From positions 1 through 62,783 of the forward strand of contig JAFTIA010000027.1 in assembly GCA_017457105.1 (NCBI GenBank): DNA of 62,783 nucleotides, given 5' to 3'. The notes under the pieces are model-generated. The model saw only the letters and a list, made by a program, of their open reading frames with translations. It was not told the DNA's origin and did no database searches. Both the position numbers and the translations under genes were made by a program. Shown here piece after piece: positions 54,901-58,219 of the stretch (positions are counted from its first letter, which is position 1; every line of letters starts with the position of its first letter). This stretch comes from Lentisphaeria bacterium (GTDB taxonomy: Bacteria; Verrucomicrobiota; Lentisphaeria; Victivallales; Victivallaceae).

Positions 54901-55980
54901 ACCTCCGGTAACGGCTCTGTGGACAACGCCGGTGATCAGGTCACTTACGGCAAGGATGCCGGTACGGTCTTCGGCGGTGAGTACAACGATCTCACCGTGA
55001 ACGGCAACGCCGCAGTGAGTGCAAATGCCTCCGTGGATGGCGAAATGATGCTCAATGGCACTCTTGCCACCGGCAACGGTTCCACCATTACCTTCAATGG
55101 CGAAACCAATGGTAACGGTACCATGGCTGGTGGTGACGGCACCGTGATCTACGGCGAAAACAGTGACGAGTCTGTTTACAACGGCGCATATAACAATGTG
55201 ACGTTCAACAACGATGCAGTCCTGAATGGCGATGCCGCCATTTCCGGCAACGCCGCAGTGGGTGCCAATGGCTCCTTCAAGGCCCAGAACGGTACCGTGA
55301 CCTACAACGGCGCGCAGGATCAGACGGTTGCCACCGGCACCTATGATAACCTGACGCTGACCAACGGCGGCTCCAAGATCTTTGAAGCCGGTTCCGAAAC
55401 CACGGTCAACGGCGCCTTGAATGTTCAGGGCAGCACGGATGCTCTGACGCCCATGGTTTCCGACGACAACAAGGTCGGGTTCACCGTGAACTTCGATCAG
55501 GATAAGGCCAGCTTCAGCTATGCGTACATCGACGGCTTGAAGTATGACGGTGAGTTGAACCTGGATGGCACCAACCATATCGGGAACAACAATACCGGCA
55601 TTGATACCTTCAATGCCGCCAGCGGTATCGGCAGCATGTTCCCGGATATGCTGAATACCAACCTGAGTTCCGTCCACTTCTCGCTGATGAACGAACTGAT
55701 GAACGCTCAGATGTACGAAGATCAGCTGTTGGAAGAATTCCGCCGCCGCCGTGCGGTCGAGCAGATCCACAACACGGTGTCCGACATTACGTTGGATCAC
55801 ACCGAAAACGAGGATCTGCTGGAATCCGCCGGCAGTATGCTGGACGAAGCCATCCGGACCCTCTCCGACAGCGGCATCGTTGTGGAAGGTGCGGCTCTGG
55901 AAGCCAACGATGTGGTGGTTGCCAGCGGCGTCTTCCAGGATGATCTGTATGAAGCTCTGGAAGCGATCATGAAGGATTAA
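27979..55980 (+). CDS. Giant repeat surface protein (9,333 aa) with LEPR-XLL-like motif and DUF4347 domain
   Basis: One uninterrupted 28-kb frame; product of order 1 MDa. Residues 14-23 read LEERVLFDAA, a variant of the LEPR-XLL motif that opens many giant surface proteins; no classical signal peptide is seen. An acidic Ala/Glu-rich linker (about 30-180) is followed by DUF4347 (188-347). From about 350 to 9150 it is built from beta-solenoid-like repeats rich in Gly, Asn, Thr and Val, e.g. GTLTVNG, NNGTI, NYYNL and GNVT. The last 180 residues change character, ending in an acidic helical segment (ANDVVVASGVFQDDLYEALE) that may be the export signal. I saw no RTX nonapeptides, cadherin or Ig-like units, LPxTG or autotransporter barrel. 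Flanked by TolC- and HlyD-like genes, it is the likely cargo. Probably an adhesin or surface-layer fibre; that is inference. Confidence 0.9.
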   Translation: MTKKMQKKIEVFKLEERVLFDAAAAADIVEAMQNDPAVQNQQSESERQAQEEQNALKNAAPENLAARAEEEAKNGIVQPTTTEVVATSDADAAVQALVEGAIPAAEVAGVENTEAEAETDAAELTGEAETVELTGEAADVETDVKAVEGSAEEAGETVVEVESSADADDDDKVAFVEAFQTPAVEDGRELVIINSSIRDKDAFIDEAGKNADVLILDPADDAMAQINEFLDAQDAKYSSVHVITHGNAGYFLLNGEVVTAESVAKDPASWAAIGEHLTADADIMLYSCNLTGNMEGQALAAQIANLTGADVAASSNITGDGGDWQFEYQLGVINHEYYKPARTDYRLNTITVNADYFSGEPKPAEGTGGNYSTLELALAAAKKGDTIVISNDNVTTYSVATLENIGIINKSGADEVITITNLNSTVGDADITVSGFKDITITAFSAVVTEGQRASDTVINATGTVTIGSIDLNASEGLMSYSTLSVSGNRVVVTGNIDHEAYGELSINAIDYVDIKGDVNVLGGMAYDSLTGVSSMVVSPMEVTAGTVVFRGDVTVRSGNLAVDGTDVYFRDNGMVQVGGGWSAGVQAYEAGNITVDSTNYYLSTVPYANNADSSFVINSGTAGYFSASIPYVEVTGNYVNHGQIELGDINVVMTSQASFANMGGATFSTEGIFSNGLFQRSEPFSIQTADIFVMGGQMENSGTLNFGDFHNLRGNLDNFGAYYDYGSFIRYSDAVINVDGTLLNIGSTILNRGNDSCAATITARNLWNGHIWEYADYSATSTIINRGNVWGGTAVITGRTGFITEYAYLNVTGDVYNYGQLRNEAIVVSYLTEESTTYYQEYNLAQVHVDGTLNNYGVVRNTSQERTLAADKTFAYEEDQAAKDLPITVVAMATMTAQDFVNATVNTNMGMLGPGPGHDPGDTLLGGGTRNHKEFSDELGTYLNPELINDGGRFTVLGSLTNMASAENGIGTITNNNAGIITVENLYNQGDEEQGSYRAMITGDLSGDVIVNDEFSNHGMINGFDSLVLNGEATVGQYGYLSGDGNIVVGESGSLTNYGRIETGNVEGRATGYLMVKGDFTDEGITTSRVAEYFYVNSDAELAVALPQIDAYDVIVLRGETTFAENYMLNSGVLTGFGSQERVFTIITEGVTTPTGITEGEATFTGAVTVTDDFTVNFGIEGIHYANQQASVKFVNLTVAAGAGISVAGASQADYRRGLTYANRQQFTYLDGNGQEHNRGWEFGFKYNDDIEDLANDQYIDSDDKTRGDAFAFTRVPWLDMQRSAVTVTGTGINRGTIRGNGMFVVDSTAGYFRNMSSGVMDFSGNIYVESGSELYNDGTIQNFITLEVDGGKFYNFGAVTGFVDSEAGTGSMIYTYNTSAADATGIYNLDGGRISNFQSMVVGMVNVDDMADIMVGLFDIDPERFATGGYVFNDVNSEIMNGTIVISGGKLADANAPVYDSHEDIATGSADISALENRGIIGGMTPIFVGGMGNHQGYGNGLLLNYGTITGSGNILVDAGNAIKAGESMPYFGNLQNIAANSGRYEAITLNGVLMGNDYGADYGKMDSSTGGVIRTSGTITVDGNGGYMVGRLTNQVGATIQGFSTMYIYNFNSAGDIGGVENLGTITGEGSIRIGRQDVGDVKTGRLINDAHGVISVTGTRSVEADGLAVYVATGSVLQNKADARIAAGNITAYGQLINEDATGGTLAGQITVADGTTLELRGIQVNKAWNKGVINGAGTLAVYGYFENVAGAAVDMRGDVELYYGATVTNRGDIRSFNALSINPLAATDSPLGNAVYLHNYGTIAGAGNITVNESASYFYNYKGASLQVADGSTFYLNAGNFVNNVRFDGGDQLTDALISGAGSLVISSSLTNDANGLINLSGNITVNATGSLANKADAGINGFSRLQVDGSLAHAGVISTETGSVILRGTATGNGTVDMGEGSSFTYQPRLTQPVFYGGTYYDLVLNGGSTYEILEGTVVNGELSGNFGGNAEGKVYFRGEYTADREYRDTASVNMTNGTVFYANAATDIRGGTYNGLVIYRAANGEVALNHDVTVNAGLYVTSDLARYAVASANATMTTDTAVTDDGRAVSLTLNGSIFGVSGFTNNTSDADIENTPDGQEVPIKALSVTYGQSFNDTVLNNATMEYYLNFVGGQFYDLTINASGLGETRNMGIDYTGALTVLNNLTLNGDYINLQAGANAPIVVGRESEVTPGTILGGDLIINGQHISVIGQDNYTSRVQGDLIIGATASDVTLRYLALHDTSNFDINAGSSGLDVSYIDNIGSLNINAADSRFEHLNVQSVSINAANVTMNHVSGILKLTVGEGGTGATMTDVVFGKYVDVLTDFDDSFIHVYADNVTLTNLTASPDALNDGEKNIIEDIVITGDNFLLDGMTNTVERVVTSGNNVELKNTAAFTGRAASEEEPAGANALEVTAGSLIFRNGRLNGNVVLNGERVTFADVTFGNNVILSGDAANQQVIFEGTLTVDQQASADFSAGTVYYNNTNSAVLAGNYHDLVFGKADGSMAANRWEIANVVSDSVMDVYGSVTVTGGVSAVNVNVHAGYDEVRGTAWSSILTVDAVLRLAGTLEVMAAVGGQNPARGALNVAANGTITSQYDVDPETGLDLPGTYTEYTIDLHDAAVFSNAGNITRAGNLVVRAATGGTTGSKTNSGSINISGDVTLNGTFTNNGTISGFRTFTLSETGNLANSGNILAGAVDDAATEDVNENRAATLTVQGGILTGEGRIRGEGAGTTMSFGLNSAGDGYAIDNSIDVGAGATATFAGNNASKLLTVNHGLTAEAGSTVNVNGNVTFASAVANTGDFNVTGNYVTFNDTFTNNATGTLTIAKSGVVFNKENRAITNSGTLVFAANYDLNTNKLVFTENEDGEKYFGGLIRVSDGATLTMSAGFNRNFNAITVDSGATLVLHGLEEASGTDPKNEIFTIGREGDQENVLTLNGTLQLGSDVAGQEAVLNVYGFKSTNLGNTADIKQGSKIIFVNDETLKDSAWDVSIGSFVVVNPEDDYKDVGHRLVQDIWTVIDSLDDALDSAKGRYKFMVDYVITSDVTISAMWISAKDGEGPYTVKVAEGVTLTVDGLIQIDEGHTLNLADGSVLDADLMIEDNATELNLMGTISGTGTLNLTVQSADQLNGGGSVDGIHANYTANTTEKVMVFAGNYGMLTFDKTDAVESASFAGNVSMTTLNVNSGIAMDVTRIVEVGANGLLTVNTEENSRVRFAGVTTTTTTTVNVNNQGSVDLGEVTNSGEMTLNNNNVDYATFTNSGTLNLNNTQTLNSNYTDAAGSVNVNENGVLTVTGDNLALGTVTNKGTVKLDADYSAFGAGFTNADTDSLVQVMAGHSVTMDAGSWAMGSIENSGTLTLNAGNGETPVNYGTLVNGASATETEAAKAGVLNLNGGNFNKVTNTAAGIVNIITNGYTVKSNDWLVNNGTVNLTSGITLTVDVEDWQSGNKFYNGGTVDLKKDQSTFGTGFHNYLGESAGTVKLMNNVTVTMNDGSYINIDSETAETLAVGSIVVGSGSTLNLMNSAVNYGNVELNGTLNLGSAEEGKTGGRFTKLDVKSHSMANVYDDYTLDATASLTNAGTIYNYGELTVRTENQVFGYFANAGTVILAAKQSSFGDYRFRNYITVGSNPSEMLLGTVTVAEKAEVTLNGGYFYAKSETVDNTTAWYTSMIRVEEGSTLTLNTGYGDGGTLGNIENAGTLNVNTTYQVVYHKLTNTGSIVMVKSGTLGDSSSILVNNGNIATKPATGTGETATPATTVTILGTTEGTGNVTAPGAFTYQNGSGVIYQGTYTTLNIGYYINDPYVLNGNVTVNGSFNLYYSMLGGSKIGVDENGKDVYTTLTFGASATMSGYGSFTSNIKDAEGNVTDGDLNVVYNQASANIYGGVYRDLTGKALTISNKDGSDAVYVYGDTEVNTLALAGYNDVYFYGDLTAKSTKDAEGKDVGGTITFSSYYNDVEFHGKTTAVSLTVASGSDDNNIYFGNETTFTTLAVNSTYTGAASIEVGRAEDAPAVGEDFKSDAKLTVTNLTLGSGSTLDARYGTLILNASSGAAQTIAGRVTVGGEQMASATAATTYGIGYYFNPTYYSFTDIDYVQTGEYDTVYHLVMGTQVETVRTDNNYTGNYWIIGDGHLTLDVQSSWSPTFTGKYVVDGANAQLTIHKRHTSYNSSYRNADIEGSIQVREGTLNISGEKATNYAGNASYGTVTLTTGSTLNVGTWLDVMTGETVISSGTAAVNVLNNGKLILTGLAAVQDTAEVFTDAKTGVTASRAQWNVQDGGFMIFKTDTTINGQFTDYGTVSVESGTAQLMDVTLSGTNAVMKAEGGTLALYKALVENNATLDISGSVKVLGLADGQPEDGLITNRANVTVSGSDVDLEGIRVLNYGNFSVVNGGNLTWADGYYIHGTEFILTANGKTVEGSTLTFDERGYAEVDGKTVLIDGSPIKSGDITSIVEKARFNIEQGGTLTFDEDATGSQAVDFTVNNRGNIHVEAGKSVEFNGGREFTGTKFFSYAIDVQNGTFDGNGTVIFSARNAGQGKFVGVSDPISGEEGTLSAIYKYDGAAIYGGYYKDLTVSAGTSANVGDPTKVNVNGVLTLEDGASLTGSRYTVTTTDGEGNEVVRSGHGTLNVLGTTAGNGIVKMNSAGTIEYGSGVDAGSFFSGNYYNLVLHSQTVTADTLADGRTITLNGELSGTANVTFDGSEITGSRGASVNMNAQNGGKITYTDNYQNGGVLGGVYYDLQLGTGAADSLDTWTVDSSVGIRHELDAKRISDNLVFDGAVRNYPGSFTGNVVPTNVTYVAGGAILAGTYTNLNITGSGTSYVYGEVSVNENFLFKSEFEQSLVVSGTLNLTNPDLVYTDNALAAYVVAGGELNMSFTNSGNTAGKTPVNAYILVQSGTANLAGKSVSFTSTVVGNGADAVININGEQMSFQYLVGLGKNGGTLNINGKDITFAWQVTNAVGWYTNNFDNGYNAIDNSSYIGSTNSDSLMSGAALADGAYNGTININEGAGQVNFNGQVVSTGAFNIKGGIVNFHSERLVAAAAGTFTISGGEVNFGGNVYATSIFNGDLAGSSHKGETASEVWDRSTVFTIKGGKVSFAKDLVNMVRSYRGWYTIASNGDHIAHGDTNEYTVPGSTAVKVGVEYRRPVTSTVRFEGGTTTFGVNSTYRAYGVFGDVYTYVNEGALVQFTDVRSMEFNPYINASQPVQSWAGDLNWSPEFLAEYGSFTNVSSDPVTLDGVYSHIAQKDVTFTVNTNGTMTVQGDLWTSGCGYLGRAYFNLNGSSNVFNGEFHNDRGSYMVIDDAAVDNKFQLLQNGGTSGDTSQAFLYINSRVDVDTLKNVGSYLTIDGTATLNAEGEIEGIQIRHFVNNGGITDIMNDNRGMTFRESMEILGGSVTIDSELEQDITASIKLSKGAALTVSAVNNFTGTMIDNAGTMTIRGRGINIANEILNKGSFIINDADALTGVALSNLSGRIKNSGAFNINQAGLTLNADGKGFVNESTGKIGLNRYAIFHALENKGELTFATSETEGTVLYNAVNSGNITVNVNNIIFSNGLANSGTIRVNGENVSFKNMVDASGNITFVNQAGGKLYFTKGNTRAQMVDLVNYGLVDVQASDFHFGSLENYSGTRSENAAGETVYEDGIYSDALSVITVHGTLTNNGIIRGTGALNVFGNAFGTGSYELTEKGVVYNYNQQNAVTLDAYGFYRVNGIIVGDAYTTRPQYVEGIGWCDANGTRVSELSRYADMTISENGTWVIGTQDTNIAIGDVVDAPALEQAENGDSIWTFLGKDTGVKAAVAQTVYGGNVVDLTLGGGAVLADNVPGITLGKGLELNINGAFVNNGISFQVDGTAVFNKSYTDTEASSMRISRDGRAVFNVTTGDTTASDYRSRAFVNGSVANSGIIEVAANKAVDFKSATTGAGSMIARDAVVTYSADADQVIYNATGGNAYGELRLVGGNKLVDAGAVEAYTLKHDADLLRLTGNSTLEIHNAVSGRGAYEIGTESQAAFNNFSDTEYTIGGNITINEDAYGVVFNGGEAGIRFASDATLTNNAKVDPNFEGRFGVTALNTAFVTVNNSGSFTVLDSKVDLGAFTLVNDGELVFDLGAEGVYTTPATTILAGASGTVVVKSGAVEFNTASNLGSRVVVLEGAELTLSAANAIYGNVQVDEGAVLNTAANVQLGTADDTENGLTLNGRLNVNAGTLTVYTYKTTGDADTTASMYVEYGAELNFVNDAKYGMVYGSIDVLGTLTGYPEDNVRLANALIDVWVRVTGSDFFTGNYANNTNFLVDSADAVLTINGYLQDGQLMTDGFTIGAIRMRDGKVVTVEDIVVTINGEFSGVEGNSFTTASGSSVTFGENSVVDYAGEFAGEGSLTFNGVISNASGSMNMTDGTVTYGANAGNTLFNGVYNDLAVNNEASVGDLTLNGELSGEGKLTINGVTSGSGRANMADGSSVIYAGDADQQIFNGTYGNLTLMDGQTLIGDENADTVDFIVNGAMDVADTDADTLLTIQNADVVFNGDVLNADTVTLNASRGTAGSVTYNYDGIDARNIYSGNYRSLVINGTGIQNIGQLNLVSTLSGNGTLVIANGVTGTGKVAGTDGEYLDVEYGEAVAGGYLAGDYGTLTIRSAYGDGANRIKTITNNITVHESAMLDGVLTGSGNINLMGWVGGNAVFGTEDAAYLGTVTYSGTDTVQPQYIYGGNYSELVFAGTNKVIETDITAGNLTLMSGIAVNIENDADVTFHKVSGMNATNVFEVASGSSLTVNMGQGAQDSAKFVNFGNLNLQGTYSFNGDMLVNSGLLTVLNGGDITITGINSEMQSYSAAYGTQNGGELTFSGLGTAEEYATIGNIRNYGTVTLENSFIAGGPIYNGAEGRLFIGDGVTQSALAVTAASSIGGLVDLRLGSNLDVLANTRIENLKTRGTITVGDGEKRVDLTLVKLNSGTASDQTSTMIVKNSGTLTFETVINTAGVPQVQWVYGTITLDEFSNLVYDPNYTKFYQKPIEYWITIDSDTTYDAADFSGSHGYKIVDGAKLTLVGGMTELGSNFEFRVEKGALVISTDAGLTINGAVEVYRDGVITLNNDVVFGGVITDGNTNTISAGDYTVTYDSDTKEANNVFSGTYGTLSITGTAERNVGNVTVNNSITAADDITVNFNGTVAGEATAAIAGTAVYNAAAGNIYNGIYGALTLNGSHTVTAKGLVEVTNALTMGEGSKLTVKQTGAIKAGSLADDDTASYVVEFGADFGITADAVIHGAMTNNGVIAVDGALTFAGTADGAHGSVEAAGAVTYSENAELVYAGTYGDLTLVGDKTIGAGKVTVDTVLNLEKDSNGGVAVLNGQAENELILNGALVDNAEATLAHAGLVTYGALFNGTGLNGSYNNLTVDGTVTLNAVTLEGTLAGSGTVTFNGTTAGEGVADMGEGSLVTYGKTATNVFGGIYNDLTISGEDGVDTVINKNIVVNGTAEFNPNAAITGSGDLTFNGGFNGGLIQKSAGTVTYGENFVGTPDDDNVYYNLVINTAVEMELSTVTIINSFGGSGKIRFTGAVSGNATANMADGSTVTYDAAGQSRINVFNGVYDNLVFENGFEANINGSVTAGNVTMGETFGRILVNGSNASFSLTGLNGNADQYLYNWAGGTVTFRGDAADPKMVYTISPYILNESAEAVSTVNLNNGMYNVYIQNMSRSVLNLSAAYMAVADGFSRLENGGVVNLDNGSEMILASNYAELNGNKVFSVKNGSGLMVALESPMAAGFNANITVGNYGIVELATAGQTYNGTVTLNGVDAELYVTERSAFSGKVNVTQGRFYQWADGTVFNGDVWTGSRFYIDADTTFSGYVGISHGMEIYSGNVIFGDAVVILSSDGGTFTFGGYTVTASANSMDTELLIHEGANVTFQQDVFVSNKSATGNWMSGLVINGNASFAGNFTVESASGKVAEVRANSDDLTFYEAVTLQGAASAVYVNGSNARFLSSVSNAGTFNVSGTNAQFTNFTNTRTLNIADTADGAVFNNLVNNGVNAAININGEYVDVTVRSLTNTRGAVNVNADGAVFSGDVTNAAGSITLNGSATFNGHVINKGLQTVTTDKDGKVTGTTTYSGSFTVNATAVFNSVENGEYGLFRLNTGSDNTVFNGDVTNANSMTVGEGLTGVVFNGSYTLAEGAVLYLNGEDTVFKKDVMNSGVIYVNGGLDADDTTYGNLIEGTLFMKSGSILNVGSYGELTLNKVVDAWKGAVDSSSYELVWKWTETVDDGIVEHKYWGRISPEQAEAFRTDGTIPEALLADLPDGAGTPVLESEPVFVDGIQPVMNVADGGILRFLPQEFVQTIHSHVSVAGDGDVQYVYGKTIFEDITFEDWIMVTTEMELTENGKYRVMEGGHLIVSGDALNSSIRVTDGGYLTMNNGSNVNSLINTDGNVAVNGGTYTCVVENIGNGVFTVTDATFGGEIYNEGTMTTVSTVFNADYYNNGNLTITDTIFNAALYNNGTLTVLDGSNSVNQLANYGSATVADGAEMNVDELYNFGDVTVDGSAAIGGMLDSEDSSISVSGDVEFGTDTEVNGDLTVNGGEISGGALDIQGNAAGEDATFHNEVTYSGADQTVIGGIYNDTLTVEGSAEVEGSVTADNITVTGDLAVAEGGTLNTNKVEGAVDSNAGTINVEGKDAAITVTDNSGALNMTGDDARADVGNNTGDITVTGNGVRVEAAENNGNVTVEGNDVTVSGTNNGTVTAEGDNATISGTNNGTITVEGSDAAIRGTNKGNVTVTGEGSATLTGEDTASATYDVEGTLTIDQMVDNKVNGQVTSNGEVVLADKTAFEQAVENNGTLTVTDKAEGSDLAKVEGEGNIDLNATVDFGSDYVNNGDLNINVKDQDLSGVTNEGKVTFTTDETLTEEVKGSGVVGAANGVTLTVDAGDTLNGNYSTEEGGTLAVSGDTTFNGSVSNEGAVDANGNDLTFNGATSGNGSVDNAGDQVTYGKDAGTVFGGEYNDLTVNGNAAVSANASVDGEMMLNGTLATGNGSTITFNGETNGNGTMAGGDGTVIYGENSDESVYNGAYNNVTFNNDAVLNGDAAISGNAAVGANGSFKAQNGTVTYNGAQDQTVATGTYDNLTLTNGGSKIFEAGSETTVNGALNVQGSTDALTPMVSDDNKVGFTVNFDQDKASFSYAYIDGLKYDGELNLDGTNHIGNNNTGIDTFNAASGIGSMFPDMLNTNLSSVHFSLMNELMNAQMYEDQLLEEFRRRRAVEQIHNTVSDITLDHTENEDLLESAGSMLDEAIRTLSDSGIVVEGAALEANDVVVASGVFQDDLYEALEAIMKD
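28540..29020 (+). other. DUF4347 domain of the giant protein
   Basis: Residues 188-347. The pattern RELVIINSSI, then VHVITHGNAGYFLLNG (His at 245), then IMLYSCNLTG (Cys at 288), then GADVAASSNITGDGGDW is typical of DUF4347, which commonly sits near the N-terminus of giant secreted proteins. The HG followed by a strand ending in SC resembles the His-Cys dyad of clan CD (caspase/gingipain-like) proteases, so self-processing is possible but not shown. Confidence 0.75.
54019..54333 (+). repeat. 17-18-residue repeat block inside the giant protein
   Basis: Six consecutive units such as TVSGTNNGTVTAEGDNA, TISGTNNGTITVEGSDA and AIRGTNKGNVTVTGEGS; the last three are exactly 51 nt each. They are shorter and more regular than the surrounding repeats, as expected for a narrow beta-helix rung, and suggest recent expansion by duplication. 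Confidence 0.8.
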
Positions 55981-55996
55981 CGGGGAAAAGTTTCCC

Positions 55997-56041
55997 ATCC
56001 GGCGCGGCGGTGCGAAACACCGCTCCGCGCCGGATTTTTTT
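55997..56041 (+). terminator. Intrinsic terminator after the giant gene
   Basis: ATCCGGCGCGG and CCGCGCCGGAT form a long GC stem around an inner CGGTG/CACCG hairpin, followed by seven Ts. It begins 17 bp after the stop and ends just before the adaptor gene at 56056, which therefore needs read-through or its own start. Confidence 0.85.
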
Positions 56042-56055
56042 AAAGAGATGAGAAG

Positions 56056-56841
56056 ATGAAGATCCGAATCGTGATAATTTTGGCATGTATTCTTGGAAAC
56101 ATGCTTCCGGCGGCGGAGTCTGCCGGGCTGCTTGGCGGGACGGCATCTGCTGTAAAAGCGGTGCTGTTTCCCCGGCAGGAGGCATTGATCGCCGTTAAGG
56201 TGGATGGGACGCTTTTGCGGCATTATTATCTGGTGGGTCAGCGGTTCAAGGCAGGGGATACCATTACGCAAATCGATGATGCCCACTACCGGCTTCTTGC
56301 GGCCCGTTCCGAAGCGCAAAAACTGGAAGCCGCCACCTTGGCGACCATTGCTGCGGATACCTTTGATGCCCAGCGGAAACTGTACGAAGAAAACATGCAG
56401 AGCAAAGTGGAACTGGATCGGCGTGCCGCAGAACTTGCCACCGCCCGTTCCCGCAAAAAAATCACCGAAGCGGAGTATTCGGAGGCGATCCTGAATCTGG
56501 GTTATTGCCGGATCACAGCTCCTTTTGACGGGCGTGTGGAAGAGATCCTTATCCGGGAGCACGAAACGGTCCGCAACGGTCAGCCTGTGATCCGTATTAT
56601 CGGGGACCGGGAACTGCTGGCGGTGGTGAATCTGCCGGTCAAGTATCTGGCAAAAGTGCAGGGGCGTCTTTCCTTCCGTTTCCCGGAAGGGCCGGAAGGC
56701 AGAAAAGTTTCCGGCAGAGTCTTTGAAATTTCTCCCCGGGCGGATCACCGTTCCGGGACCATTGAAGTGAAGGTCCTGATCGATAATGCTTCCGGACTTC
56801 TCACCAGCGGTATGACCGGAGTGTTCCTCGATGGAGAATAA
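56056..56841 (+). CDS. Short HlyD-family periplasmic adaptor
   Basis: 261 residues. The signal peptide is MKIRIVIILACILGNMLPAA. The lipoyl-like half-motif VDGTLLRHYYLVGQRFKAGD is followed by a coiled-coil hairpin (about 80-150, AARSEAQKLEAATLATIAAD) and the second lipoyl half ITAPFDGRVEEILIREHETV, then a short beta-barrel ending HRSGTIEVKVLIDNASGLLTSGMTGVF. This is the layout of an RND-type adaptor, but smaller than usual and without a membrane anchor. It could bridge the TolC-like channel to the inner-membrane parts. It overlaps the next gene by 11 nt. Confidence 0.85.
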   Translation: MKIRIVIILACILGNMLPAAESAGLLGGTASAVKAVLFPRQEALIAVKVDGTLLRHYYLVGQRFKAGDTITQIDDAHYRLLAARSEAQKLEAATLATIAADTFDAQRKLYEENMQSKVELDRRAAELATARSRKKITEAEYSEAILNLGYCRITAPFDGRVEEILIREHETVRNGQPVIRIIGDRELLAVVNLPVKYLAKVQGRLSFRFPEGPEGRKVSGRVFEISPRADHRSGTIEVKVLIDNASGLLTSGMTGVFLDGE

Positions 56842-58219
56842 ACTTTCTGAATTGCAGGCACGGCTGAAAGTATTCGGCATGATCTTCCGGATCGGCAGTG
56901 ACCTTTTCCGGGCGGCTGATTTTGAGACCGCCGCCGGAATGGCGGTAAACAATCCTGCCGCTCTTTTGAAGTTCAAGCGTGCAACATTGCTGGAAAAAAC
57001 AGACGGCAAAATCCGGGTCATTGCCCAATACGGACAGGTGGCGGTGAATCCCCATGCGGAAGTGGCATTGCGTCAGGTTGCGCTTTTGAGCAAAGCGGAA
57101 ATGCCGGAAGATAAACCTTTGCGTTTGACCCGTACGCCGGAAGAGGGTGCGGAGTATCTGCCGGAAGTGCAATCTGCGCTGGATGCGTTGTTGGAGGACG
57201 GCGGGGAGTTGATCGCTTTTCAGTTGCCTGCTCCCTCATTTCTGGGGGACCCCGGTTTTTCGCTGATCTGGCTTCTGGAATACGATACAGCGATTCCGGC
57301 GTATGCTCTTACTTCCGCCAATCTTCTGGTGCACAGTCTGGGGGAGGGGCTTTTCTGCCACCGGTGCTGCTCCGCTGCGGGCCAGCGGCGGTTCCGGAAA
57401 AAACTCAGTACCGGCAAATGGATCGCTATTGTGCTGGTAATTCTGGCGGCGATTTTGCTTCTGGTGCGGGTGCGGGACTCTGTCAATGCGGAATTTACCC
57501 TGAAATCCCCGGAAACTGTCAGTGCTTATGCGTGGTTTGACGGCCCCATTGCCGAATGCCGCAAGCCGGACGGTGCTGCCGTCCGTAAGGGGGAGGTGAT
57601 CCTCCGTTATGACACCAGTGCGCTGGCGTTCCGTCTTGCCAATGCCAAAAGTCAGGTGGCGGAAATCGCCAAGGAATACGATCTGGAAAGTGCGGCGGCA
57701 TTCAATGACCGCAGTAAACTGGGGCGTGTCCAGTTGATCCAGGCACGGCTGGAAGGGGCGCGTATCGCCGTGAAAGAGGCCCAGTGGTACATGGATCATG
57801 CCGAAGTTGCGGCTCCGGCGGACGGGGTGCTGGTGCTTGCCGAGGGGCGTGCTGAACTTCTGGTGAACAAGGCCGTGCGTACCGGCGACAAGTTGTTTGA
57901 TGTTTACAGCGGCAAGGGGGTCATTGCGGAAATCATGGTCAATGAACGGGAAAGCTCCATTCTGTTGAGCAAAAATCTCTCGGCCTCTCTTTTCCTTTAT
58001 ACCCAGCCGGACAGAACATTTGATGCAAAGATTCTGGAAGTGAAACCTTATGCGGAATTGAACGAACAGCGGACTTATTGCTACAAGGTCCGGGCGGAAC
58101 TTTCCAGTGATATGCCGTTGCGCTACGGGATGCGCGGGGTGGCAAAACTCCGCGGGGAATCGGTGTCGCTGGCGTATTTCCTCTTCCGGAATCTGGTGAT
58201 CTACTTCAGGTGGTTGTAA
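56831..58219 (+). CDS. HlyD-like adaptor with an N-terminal cytosolic (GAF-like) domain
   Basis: 462 residues. The first 190 residues are an alpha/beta domain that loosely resembles GAF (FGMIFRIGSDLFRAADFETA and LKFKRATLLEKTDGKIRVIA) and should be cytosolic. A Cys pair (HRCC) precedes the membrane helix (about 198-217, WIAIVLVILAAILLLVRV). The periplasmic part is HlyD-like: lipoyl halves GPIAECRKPDGAAVRKGEVI and EVAAPADGVLVLAEGRAELL, with an intervening coiled coil. The extra cytosolic domain is unusual for an adaptor and may sense a ligand or recruit the cargo. The last residues run directly into the M50 gene (TAA followed by GTG). Confidence 0.75.
   Translation: MENKLSELQARLKVFGMIFRIGSDLFRAADFETAAGMAVNNPAALLKFKRATLLEKTDGKIRVIAQYGQVAVNPHAEVALRQVALLSKAEMPEDKPLRLTRTPEEGAEYLPEVQSALDALLEDGGELIAFQLPAPSFLGDPGFSLIWLLEYDTAIPAYALTSANLLVHSLGEGLFCHRCCSAAGQRRFRKKLSTGKWIAIVLVILAAILLLVRVRDSVNAEFTLKSPETVSAYAWFDGPIAECRKPDGAAVRKGEVILRYDTSALAFRLANAKSQVAEIAKEYDLESAAAFNDRSKLGRVQLIQARLEGARIAVKEAQWYMDHAEVAAPADGVLVLAEGRAELLVNKAVRTGDKLFDVYSGKGVIAEIMVNERESSILLSKNLSASLFLYTQPDRTFDAKILEVKPYAELNEQRTYCYKVRAELSSDMPLRYGMRGVAKLRGESVSLAYFLFRNLVIYFRWL

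Noticed and set aside
27979..55980. RTX-type type I adhesin or two-partner secretion exoprotein
   Set aside because: No GGxGxDxUx repeats, no TpsB-like partner, no N-terminal TPS domain and no autotransporter barrel were seen.
39955..57021. Minus-strand open frame of 5,688 codons opposite the giant gene
   Set aside because: It is codon-aligned with the giant gene and exists only because that gene has almost no TTA, CTA or TCA codons. The product has no recognisable domain and no ribosome site, and it would also run through the adaptor gene.
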